From: Planctomycetaceae bacterium
GTDB lineage: Bacteria; Planctomycetota; Planctomycetia; Pirellulales; Thermoguttaceae
Assembly (NCBI GenBank): GCA_031274045.1
Contig: JAISQS010000078.1
Span: 1 to 5,728, forward strand
Length of the DNA stretch: 5,728 nucleotides
Direction of reading: 5' to 3'
Of the stretch, positions 1 through 5,691 are shown one piece after another. The notes beneath the pieces are model-generated. The model searched no databases. It saw only the letters and a list, made by a program, of their open reading frames with translations, and was not told where the DNA came from. The position numbers were made by a program, and so were the translations under genes. Each line of letters starts with the position of its first letter. Positions within the stretch are counted from its first letter, which is position 1.

Positions 1-229
1 ATAATCCAGCCCACCGCAACGCGGTGGGAATCGTGAATTTTTAATATCCAACGCCCTGAAAGGGCAATATCGGATCGTGATGGTTTATTGATATTGAATC
101 GTAACCCACCGCGTTGCGGCGGGCTGGAATATGTTGCCCTTTCAGGGCGATGGATATTGGAAAAACGTAACCCGCCGCATTGCGGCGGGCTAGGATATGT
201 TGCCCCTTGCGGGGCGATCAATAACACAA
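1..229. repeat. Array of GC-rich palindromic repeats, two hairpin types alternating
   Basis: Two short hairpin types alternate. Type 1 has 8-bp stems with 3-nt loops: 10-28 (CCCACCGC/GCGGTGGG, perfect), 105-123 (one A-C mismatch) and 171-189 (perfect). Type 2 has 5-bp stems: 53-65 (GCCCT GAA AGGGC), 136-148 (its exact reverse complement) and 202-215 (GCCCC/GGGGC, 4-nt loop). Together they form a composite unit of about 66 bp, directly repeated at 100-165 and 166-229. A further copy at about 1-70 is in the opposite orientation and matches the reverse complement of about 130-198 with few changes, so the array is head to head around a centre at 75-99. The unit appears to run off the left edge. 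It resembles extragenic palindromic (REP/BIME-like) DNA; no transposase that might mobilise it is in the window. The open frame across it on the plus strand is just the repeat translated. Confidence 0.85.
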
Positions 230-507
230 AATCCGATTGCGGGGCGATCAGTAACACAAAATCCGAAATAGTCAGGAAAATTATTTACCACAATTGCAGT
301 TTTCTCAGAAAAAATATTTCGCTGATATATTACTGATTTTGATCTTCCTCGACAGGCAGCGTGGTAATTGGCTCCAATTGAAGTTCCTGAGCGAATAAGT
401 TGATTTGCAATTGCGCGCGATGATGTCGTATTGGGCAAAGCATCAACCACTTTGATAATTCGCAATGAAAATTGCTTCATCCGATTCTTAAGTTCAGTTG
501 AATTCAT
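190..507 (-). CDS. Four-helix-bundle protein (S23/TIGR02436-like), truncated and probably decaying
   Basis: The first 57 residues fit the small four-helix-bundle family (TIGR02436, relatives of the ORFs inserted in some 23S rRNA genes and of the DGR accessory protein Avd). The characteristic blocks are ALPNTTSSRAIANQLIRS (about 23-40), SGTSIGANYHAACRGRSK (40-57) and the N-terminal ELKNRMKQFSLRIIK helix. Family members are usually about 115-125 residues. Here clear similarity stops after the RSK, exactly where the loop leading into helix 3 should begin. Residues 65-79 (IFSEKTAIVVNN...) may be a displaced remnant of helix 3, and the last 25 residues or so are translated 30-bp repeat. The molecular function of the free-standing family is not established. 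The protein has no signal peptide and would be cytosolic. ATG at 507 is supported because the homology starts there, but no Shine-Dalgarno sequence is seen. It may be a pseudogene: helices 3 and 4 are not recognisable. Confidence 0.65.
   Translation of the reverse strand: MNSTELKNRMKQFSLRIIKVVDALPNTTSSRAIANQLIRSGTSIGANYHAACRGRSKSVIYQRNIFSEKTAIVVNNFPDYFGFCVTDRPAIGFCVIDRPARGNIS
207..266. repeat. Tandem duplication of a 30-bp unit
   Basis: Positions 207-236 and 237-266 are adjacent 30-bp copies that differ at one base (A at 221, G at 251). Each contains GGGGCGATCA followed by AACACAAAATCCGA. The first copy supplies the right arm of the last type-2 hairpin of the array, so the duplication looks like a local slippage or unequal-exchange product at the array edge. 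On the minus strand it adds two near-identical 10-residue blocks (GFCVTDRPAI / GFCVIDRPAR) to the open frame of the four-helix-bundle gene. Confidence 0.9.
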
Positions 508-523
508 GTAATTTCATGTAATT
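504..523. repeat. 10-bp tandem repeat over the four-helix-bundle start codon
   Basis: TCATGTAATT occurs at 504-513 and again at 514-523. On the minus strand this gives two ATG triplets 10 bases apart (517 and 507). They are in different frames, so only the 507 ATG opens the family-like protein. Confidence 0.8.
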
Positions 524-626
524 TCTGATTTCAGATTTGTGATTTCAGATTTGTTGACAATTATAAAATCATTACAGATTCAGAATCATTACAAATCTGC
601 AATCAACAATCACAAATCTAAAATTA
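508..626. repeat. A+T-rich spacer made of inverted and tandem short repeats
   Basis: This is the spacer between the methylase stop and the four-helix-bundle start. GATTTCAGATTTGT is exactly duplicated in tandem at 527-540 and 541-554. A 17-bp unit is imperfectly duplicated at 567-583 and 584-600. The halves are inverted relative to each other: 533-544 pairs perfectly with 608-619 (12 bp) and 546-554 with 591-599 (9 bp), leaving a 36-nt loop. No T run follows, so it is not a convincing terminator. A TATAAT on the minus strand (560-565) could be a -10 box for the four-helix-bundle gene, but no good -35 box lies at the right distance. Confidence 0.7.
591..626 (-). repeat. Left inverted-repeat copy flanking the methylase gene
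   Basis: Read on the minus strand, away from the gene, this begins TAATTTTAG, ends GATTGCAGATTTGT, and directly abuts the methylase stop codon (627-629). It matches 3701-3736 read on the plus strand with one gap and about four mismatches over 36 bp, so the two copies are inverted around the methylase gene. Confidence 0.7.
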
Positions 627-3600
627 CTACAATCCTAATCCTTTTTTTCTTGCTAAAACTCCGTCGATTAGGCGTTTTTCGGTGCTGGTGATTGGGTAGA
701 GGGCGGAAAGGGATTGGGCAAGTTTCCAAAATCGGGCATCTTTACCATGACCTTCTGTTACCAAAAAACGCTTCAACACTTCACCACGACCACCACCAAA
801 AAGAATCATACTTTGGTGAATCCGATCCAAAACCGTCGTGCCGGGAACAAATACAATTCCCACTCCTATTGCCTGATCCGATGACGAGTCGTCGGGAATG
901 AATTCGTCGATTTTGAAAAGCGTTTTTTTGTATTGTTTTTTTGTCATTTGTTTTTTTTGTTCTTTTTGTGAGAGAGTTGGTGGAGTATCGGTTGTGTCTA
1001 TTGATTTTTTGAACAAATATACTGCTCGTTCTTCGACGGTGCGAAGTCGGGCGGTTGAGCCTTTGACTTCGACAATGCTATCGAGCATTTCCAAATGGAC
1101 ACCAAGCCCTTGAGCCATTTTTCGGGCGGCATCGTATTCGAGCGAAAAACCTTTGATCGGTTTGATTGTTCCGGTTGGTTCCTCATTATCATCCGGTTCG
1201 TTATCTGATTCGTTGTTTTCATTGTTTTCGATGTTTTCTATTGTAGCGGAATTTGTGCCGGTCGAAAGAGTCCAGAGCCAAATAGATGTTAGCCGAGCAT
1301 CTTCTTCAAGACTGTCTGCATCGGCACCATCAAAAATCATGGAGAGGGCTTCTTTGGAAATCGTTCCCCAAACAATCTCCAAAAATTCACGAAGCGTAAC
1401 AATTTCACCGTTGGCTTTTTCAACTTTCGTGTATTGCGAAAATATCTCCAACGCCGGTCCAAGACAAGCAAAAATCGCATCCGCACCAACAACTCCTTCA
1501 CTGGAAAGACGAGGCATCCAAGCGTGAATCCGCTCCGGCAACTCACGCATCACCTCACGCCAATTACCAACAACATCAACAACACGTGGACGACATACCA
1601 AATGAATCGATGACGCAAGTGATGCTGTTCCCCTCGCATTCATTCGGCTATCCATTTCCGTATCAATTGCCCATGACGCAGTTATGATCCAACCCGCATC
1701 AATCATCGCCTGAAGTTGCGCTTCCCAACCCGATGTCGATTTATGGGCAAAAACTACAACACTTATACCATTAGGCTTTGTGATTCTTCTTCCCTCCTTC
1801 ATTGTATCTTGCATTTTTCGTTTGTATTCCTCCTTCTCTGTTAAAGAATTCGGATGCCAAACAATAGCTTGTTCTTCCTTAGGAGTTAATAATTCGTGAA
1901 AAAAGAAATCAGGAATAGATCGTTTCAACCAAACAAGAAAAAAATCTGAAAGATCTGCATAAGGTACTGCATCATAATATGGAGGATCCGTACAAAAAAA
2001 ATCTGAAGTATTATTAGGCAAAAGATGCTTCGTCGCAGATGCTTGGGCAATATGACCGGACGTGACTCCAATTGAAGCCAATGGTAACAACGAATCACAA
2101 GTCCTCTGAACCATAATATCCCATGATCCGCTGGAATCCGAAGTCAAAACTGCCTCGCCAAAATCCCATAAAATTGGAATCGCCTGCCGAGCAAAAAGAT
2201 GTACGGGGCATTCCGCATCCGGTTTCCACCCGCACAAAGTATTATTTAAATCAGTACCGCGACTCACCGTTAAAGCCAAGCACGTTTGTATTGCTTCATT
2301 AAAATCTTTGTCGTCGTTTTTTATTTGTTTCGTTAAACCATTCACGAGTCTACTCAATGTCGTCAATGACAGTAGTTGGCGAGAGGAAAACAAATCACAC
2401 CAATGTTCAAATCCATAAATTGATAAGCTGGATACTGCACGATGACCATTTGGTGGTGGTGTTGGTTCATCTGGTACGAGTGACAATTCTTTTTTATGAT
2501 TTTTGATACGTTTTTTTAATTCGCTTTCTGCGGCGTTGACGGCGTTGATGTCTGTTTGATTTGGTGTTCTGTAAAATCGCCCTTGTTGATCGGGTCGAGT
2601 TGTAACGACGCACATGAGTTTTGCGTCGTTTGCGCCTCCTTGTCGTGATTTTAGTTGTTCGCGAACTTTTGCGACGGGAGTTGTGTAACCGCAACACGGA
2701 CAAGTTGCGTTGCCGCGATGAACAGTTCCGTCCGGCGACCATTCGCGGTGTTTGATTAGTTCGTTCAACTTTTCGTCAATGATTTCAAAATCAACTCCGG
2801 TTTTATCGTTGCGCGAAATCATTTTCAATCCAATTGAACGATTCGCTTTTTTTGCCAACCAAAGCGAACGAACAAGCGGCACTTCCGCACCGCAACCCGG
2901 ACCTTCACAACGAATTGTCCTTGCCCAAAGATACGCAATCGGTGTTGCGCCATCGGAGTCTTTGGGATAGAATTGTTGTAATTCTTTTTCCGCTTCTGTT
3001 TTGATCCATTGTCCCCATTTTCGTACTTCGTCTGCTAGTTTTTGTCCGTATTTCGGAATGTATTCCAACACAACTTTATTGAGCAAGACAGCGACCGGAT
3101 TGAGATCACTTGCAAACGCGTCCGCCCCAACCCGCAACGCCTCCAACGGAATCGAACCGCCACCCGCAAACGGATCAACAACCAACGGCTTCGTCTCCGG
3201 CAATCCGCCCATTGCCTCGTGCGCCGCCAACGTCAACGCCCGCGCCGTCTCAAGAAAAACCGGAACCGTCGAACAATCCCAGTTGGCAAAATCAGCAATA
3301 AAATCAAGCAAATATTGACGCAACAACAATGCACCTTTCTCCGTTTTGACATTAAGCGTTTCATTTCGTTTCGCAAGACTTTCCCATCTTTTCCGATTCT
3401 CAACATCACAAAGTTCAAGCAAGTCCAGATCGCCGTCAACTTTTTGTGCAAAATTTGTTATGATTTCCGCTGCTTTGTTACGGAATAGTTGCGGGCAATT
3501 TTTCTCAACCGGATCAAGCCACAACGCCGCACAAATCACCGCACGACACGCCGCCAACGGTCGTCTTGCCCACCAAATATGCAATGTCGAAATATGTCCG

Positions 3601-3677
3601 TGCCGTATTGATTTCTCACGCCGCGCATGAACAGAAATTTTCTTAATAGGCAAATCAGTTTCAATAAGACGTTTCAT
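627..3677 (-). CDS. DUF1156 / COG1743 adenine-specific DNA methylase with zinc knuckles
   Basis: A 1016-residue protein predicted to transfer methyl groups from S-adenosylmethionine to adenine N6 in DNA. The N-terminus (about 3-75, with IETDLPIKKISVHARREKS and LHIWWARRPLAACRA) is the DUF1156 signature. SAM-binding motif I is DPFAGGGSIPLEALR (168-182), followed by DLNP (191-194). Two cysteine knuckles follow (C257/C262 and C326/C329), then catalytic motif IV DPPYYD (564-569). A low-complexity acidic Asn/Glu linker (about 808-835) and a Lys/Gln tract (about 903-920) precede the C-terminal domain (936-1016), whose ALYP...VLARKKGLGL ending is as I recall it from the family. Motif I precedes IV with about 380 residues between, so target recognition may lie there (inference). 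The ATG at 3677 is chosen because DUF1156 begins at once; a longer TTG start at 3731 would only translate spacer repeat. Members are known from defence islands, often with DUF499 ATPases, absent here. It looks intact. Confidence 0.9.
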   Translation of the reverse strand: MKRLIETDLPIKKISVHARREKSIRHGHISTLHIWWARRPLAACRAVICAALWLDPVEKNCPQLFRNKAAEIITNFAQKVDGDLDLLELCDVENRKRWESLAKRNETLNVKTEKGALLLRQYLLDFIADFANWDCSTVPVFLETARALTLAAHEAMGGLPETKPLVVDPFAGGGSIPLEALRVGADAFASDLNPVAVLLNKVVLEYIPKYGQKLADEVRKWGQWIKTEAEKELQQFYPKDSDGATPIAYLWARTIRCEGPGCGAEVPLVRSLWLAKKANRSIGLKMISRNDKTGVDFEIIDEKLNELIKHREWSPDGTVHRGNATCPCCGYTTPVAKVREQLKSRQGGANDAKLMCVVTTRPDQQGRFYRTPNQTDINAVNAAESELKKRIKNHKKELSLVPDEPTPPPNGHRAVSSLSIYGFEHWCDLFSSRQLLSLTTLSRLVNGLTKQIKNDDKDFNEAIQTCLALTVSRGTDLNNTLCGWKPDAECPVHLFARQAIPILWDFGEAVLTSDSSGSWDIMVQRTCDSLLPLASIGVTSGHIAQASATKHLLPNNTSDFFCTDPPYYDAVPYADLSDFFLVWLKRSIPDFFFHELLTPKEEQAIVWHPNSLTEKEEYKRKMQDTMKEGRRITKPNGISVVVFAHKSTSGWEAQLQAMIDAGWIITASWAIDTEMDSRMNARGTASLASSIHLVCRPRVVDVVGNWREVMRELPERIHAWMPRLSSEGVVGADAIFACLGPALEIFSQYTKVEKANGEIVTLREFLEIVWGTISKEALSMIFDGADADSLEEDARLTSIWLWTLSTGTNSATIENIENNENNESDNEPDDNEEPTGTIKPIKGFSLEYDAARKMAQGLGVHLEMLDSIVEVKGSTARLRTVEERAVYLFKKSIDTTDTPPTLSQKEQKKQMTKKQYKKTLFKIDEFIPDDSSSDQAIGVGIVFVPGTTVLDRIHQSMILFGGGRGEVLKRFLVTEGHGKDARFWKLAQSLSALYPITSTEKRLIDGVLARKKGLGL
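1215..1241 (-). repeat. Three 9-bp coding repeats in the acidic linker of the methylase
   Basis: GTTTTCATT, GTTTTCGAT and GTTTTCTAT (plus-strand reading) follow one another and encode IEN-IEN-NEN at about residues 813-821 of the methylase. The repeat keeps frame and lies in a disordered-looking acidic linker (ENNESDNEPDDNEE) between the catalytic part and the C-terminal domain, so length changes there should be tolerated. Confidence 0.75.
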
Positions 3678-3700
3678 AATTTTTGATTTCGGATTTGATG

Positions 3701-3736
3701 TAATTTTAGGATTGGAGATTTTTGATTGCAAATTTG
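3701..3736 (+). repeat. Right inverted-repeat copy flanking the methylase gene
   Basis: This reads TAATTTTAGG ... GATTGCAAATTTG on the plus strand, pointing away from the methylase gene. It is the partner of 591-626 (about 31 of 36 positions identical, one gap). Its inner edge is 23 bases before the methylase ATG. The similarity extends weakly about ten bases further inward (GGATTTGATG against GGATTGTAG at the other end). Confidence 0.7.
3703..3731 (-). promoter_or_regulatory. Candidate sigma70-like promoter for the methylase
   Basis: On the minus strand TTGCAA (3731-3726) and TAAAAT (3708-3703) are separated by 17 bases, matching the consensus at 4 of 6 and 5 of 6 positions. They would start transcription near 3696 with a leader of about 20 bases. 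The tract is A+T-rich repeat in which such matches are easy to find, so this is only a candidate. If real, the methylase could be expressed independently of the ATPase pair. Confidence 0.3.
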
Positions 3737-3758
3737 GGGAATAACATAAATCTGCAAT

Positions 3759-4487
3759 CTACAATTTGCAATCTAACATTACTTTGAATTGGTTAAAACT
3801 TGGGAGGTTGATTAATTGTACATTGATTTCTTTGTTCGTTATTTTTTCGTTTAGTAGTTCGCGAGTTGGTTGTTCGTTGAGTTCATTTTCGAGTTCGATT
3901 TTCAAAGCGTGTTCGGATTGATTGCCGTGTTTTGTATTTTCCAAATCATCACAATTCCGTACCGGATTTTTTGCACGATAAATTGCGCACAAAATCCACG
4001 CTTCGGAAACCGGTTTGGGAATCATCGGTACGCCGCAAGTAAAATTTTCGTCCAAAAATCCGTTAATCATTGAATCTCTTTTTTTCTCCCATTCTTCCGG
4101 TTCGGACGAATTTTTGCGATCAGAATCACGAAAAAGAATTGCAATAACATTCTCATCATTTTTTTCGTTGCCAATTTTTTTCGCAATAACGGCAAGTGCT
4201 CTTGCGTTGTTACGAAAATATTTTGTTCCTTGTTCATATTTGACTTCGCCGCGCGGAATTTTGAATTTTTTCAACGGCTTCAATTGATCAAAATATTGCT
4301 TCAATTGTTTTTTTGGAACAAAAATACAAACTGAAGATTCAAGAGGATGATAATTAAATTTTTCAAATACAATTTGATCAACAAACAACGCAAGCGGACC
4401 ATAAAGATAATCATCCCCTTCACAAAGTCCTTCATGTTTTCCGATCCCAAGATCAGTTTCACCTTCACCGCTGAACAAAAAGTACAT
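3759..4487 (-). CDS. TOPRIM-like / DUF4276-type protein, partner of the ATPase
   Basis: A 242-residue cytosolic protein resembling DUF4276/RloB-type proteins, which pair with AAA15 ATPases and are thought to be TOPRIM-fold nucleases. Visible signature residues, in order: an N-terminal strand ending in GEGETD (7-12, the usual EGxTE glutamate), RDSD (120-123, the paired metal-binding aspartates), PKPVSEAWIL (157-166, with the family ExW-like element) and a C-terminal LPSFNQF (228-234). The order E, D-x-D, E is what a TOPRIM metal centre would use. ATG at 4487 is chosen because it lies one base after the ATPase stop, has AAGGAG seven bases upstream, and starts directly at the first core strand; longer starts (up to 4559) lie inside the ATPase gene. 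The last residues (about 236-242) and the stop come from spacer repeat. Family assignment is by motif memory; DUF4435-type TOPRIM is the alternative. Nuclease activity is inferred. Confidence 0.6.
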   Translation of the reverse strand: MYFLFSGEGETDLGIGKHEGLCEGDDYLYGPLALFVDQIVFEKFNYHPLESSVCIFVPKKQLKQYFDQLKPLKKFKIPRGEVKYEQGTKYFRNNARALAVIAKKIGNEKNDENVIAILFRDSDRKNSSEPEEWEKKRDSMINGFLDENFTCGVPMIPKPVSEAWILCAIYRAKNPVRNCDDLENTKHGNQSEHALKIELENELNEQPTRELLNEKITNKEINVQLINLPSFNQFKVMLDCKL

Positions 4488-4488
4488 T

Positions 4489-5691
4489 CTACTTCTCCTT
4501 TCTTTCTGTTGGCGGATTTTCCGCAAGTTCATGTGAGAGTTTGACCAAATCCGTATCAATAAACACCTCGCCCGGTCCCATAACTTCTAGTTTTTCTTTC
4601 ATTGATGGGATTTGCAGTAGCGGAAATGTTTTTGTAAAACCTTCGGGTGTTTTGTAAAAAAAGTGAACGCCCGGAATCGCCGTTTTGTCATCGAGATAAT
4701 TTAAAATCATCGGACTATGCGTTGTAACAACAATCTGCTTGCCGCTCTCAATCAATTGACTTAACAAGAAACCAATTACCTCCGAGTTCATGCCATTCTC
4801 AATTTCATCAAAAAGAAGGAACGGAGAATCTGATTCCAATTGTGCAAGCATAGCAATCATCCGCAATAATCCGTCGTTAATCCCACGTGCTGGTGTCGTA
4901 TAAGTGATCGTTCCATCGTAATATTGTTCGTCAATTTCCAATGTTTTTGTTTGATCTTGCAAGAGTCTCGGTCTGAAAAAACTAAATGCGGGATAAATCT
5001 TCTTGATTTTCCCGACTATTTGGCTGCGTTTTTCATCTTTAAGGTTAAATAGAAAAGCTGCAAGATTCTCGCCTCCCAATCCGATTGATCTATGAGCAGT
5101 TGTAGATTTTTGTTTAAGAAAATGAGGAGAAAGAGGGTCAAATGATTGGATACTCCTGAAAAAATCAATCATTTTCTTAAATTTATCTACAACACGTTTG
5201 TCCGCTAACTGCGTTAATATTGAACCCTGATAATGGAAAGTAATTCGTTCCGATACAGTTTCCTGCTTCTTCTCTTCATTGATAAGTACAAACTTTTTTG
5301 TTCCTTGTTTATCGGGAACAATCTTTAATGTCCAAAGACCAATACTAATAGTTTCGCCGACACAACACAAACTATCAACCGAGAACGTACTTTTCCAACA
5401 ACATTCACCACGTGATCCAATCTTATCTGCAAGGAAAAAGTTGATTTCAAACTGTATTTCCCTATTTATTTTATTATCTCGATGTACCACGATATCATCT
5501 TTAATCCATTTCCGTTTTACAAACCAGTCATCAAGATTACCCACCATCAATTGCGACAGGAAACTGACAAATTGCAAAAACGTAGATTTGCCCGATCCGT
5601 TCAGCCCGACAAGGCAATTAAAATCCGCAAGGTCAATCCGAAAATCAACCAACGACTTAAAATTATTAACGTAAATACTTTTAATTTTCAT
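4489..5691 (-). CDS. AAA family ATPase (OLD/AAA15-like), stand-alone
   Basis: A 400-residue SMC/ABC-type ATPase of the kind found in OLD, Gabija, PARIS and related defence systems. It opens with the typical strand MKIKSIYVNNFKSLVDFRID, then Walker A GLNGSGKST (29-37). A largely helical middle region (about 40-240) follows, with PAFSFFRPRL near its end. The signature-like segment ARGINDGLLRMIAML (268-282) has NDG where SDG is usual. Walker B is FLLFDEIENGMN (291-302, D295/E296), and the switch histidine lies in VVTTHSPMIL (H325). The C-terminus after about 340 is short and holds GPGEVFIDTDL (372-382). It has no fused TOPRIM domain, unlike OLD or GajA; the next gene appears to supply it. Such ATPases usually dimerise on ATP and control or recruit the partner nuclease (known for relatives, inferred here). 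ATG at 5691 begins directly at the conserved first strand; no Shine-Dalgarno is visible. TAG at 4491-4489 precedes the next ATG by one base. Confidence 0.88.
   Translation of the reverse strand: MKIKSIYVNNFKSLVDFRIDLADFNCLVGLNGSGKSTFLQFVSFLSQLMVGNLDDWFVKRKWIKDDIVVHRDNKINREIQFEINFFLADKIGSRGECCWKSTFSVDSLCCVGETISIGLWTLKIVPDKQGTKKFVLINEEKKQETVSERITFHYQGSILTQLADKRVVDKFKKMIDFFRSIQSFDPLSPHFLKQKSTTAHRSIGLGGENLAAFLFNLKDEKRSQIVGKIKKIYPAFSFFRPRLLQDQTKTLEIDEQYYDGTITYTTPARGINDGLLRMIAMLAQLESDSPFLLFDEIENGMNSEVIGFLLSQLIESGKQIVVTTHSPMILNYLDDKTAIPGVHFFYKTPEGFTKTFPLLQIPSMKEKLEVMGPGEVFIDTDLVKLSHELAENPPTERKEK
4495..4500 (-). promoter_or_regulatory. Shine-Dalgarno of the TOPRIM-like gene, inside the ATPase gene
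   Basis: AAGGAG on the minus strand lies seven bases before the ATG at 4487 and within the last codons of the ATPase gene. It is the only strong ribosome binding site in the window; the other three genes have none that I can see. This decides the start at 4487 and indicates translational coupling with the ATPase. Confidence 0.8.

Larger units (their letters stand above)
3678..3758. repeat. A+T-rich repeat spacer between the TOPRIM-like gene and the methylase
   Basis: This is built from the same repeat family as 508-626. A 14-bp unit, AATCTGCAATCTAC, is tandemly repeated at 3749-3762 and 3763-3776 with two changes, running across the stop codon of the upstream gene. GATTGCAAATT at 3724-3734 is a perfect inverted match of 3763-3773 (11 bp), making a possible hairpin in the transcript between the two genes. 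There is no T run and no clear ribosome binding site before the methylase ATG. Confidence 0.7.

Noticed and set aside
207..266. CRISPR-like repeat
   Set aside because: The two 30-bp copies are directly adjacent with no spacer between them, and no cas gene is present.
88..336. Plus-strand 82-residue open frame across the palindrome array (NPPRCGG, NPPHCGG blocks)
   Set aside because: The residues are the hairpin repeats translated; the frame overlaps the four-helix-bundle gene on the other strand and has no recognisable domain.
190..507. Diversity-generating retroelement accessory protein (Avd)
   Set aside because: Same broad fold family, but there is no reverse transcriptase and no template/variable repeat pair in the window.
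554..565. TTGACA on the plus strand and TATAAT on the minus strand in the left spacer as firm promoters
   Set aside because: Neither has a matching second box at 16-18 bases; such hexamers are expected by chance in this A+T-rich repeat tract.
533..619. Rho-independent terminator after the methylase
   Set aside because: The inverted repeat is A+T-rich with a 36-nt loop and no following T run on the transcript strand.
3042..3488. Plus-strand 148-residue Arg-rich open frame opposite the methylase
   Set aside because: It is antisense to conserved DUF1156/motif I coding sequence, is low-complexity Arg/Gln-rich, and is best explained as a shadow of the GC-rich segment.
3678..3731. Upstream TTG start adding 18 residues to the methylase
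   Set aside because: The added residues are translated spacer repeat (SNPKITSNPKSKI), while the conserved DUF1156 sequence begins right at the ATG at 3677.
4488..4559. Upstream in-frame starts adding up to 24 residues to the TOPRIM-like protein
   Set aside because: They lie inside the ATPase gene, add a basic non-conserved segment, and ignore the well-spaced AAGGAG before 4487.
627..5691. BREX, DISARM or classical restriction-modification system
   Set aside because: No PglZ, BrxL, DrmA/DrmB, helicase or recognisable restriction endonuclease is present; only the methylase type overlaps with such systems.
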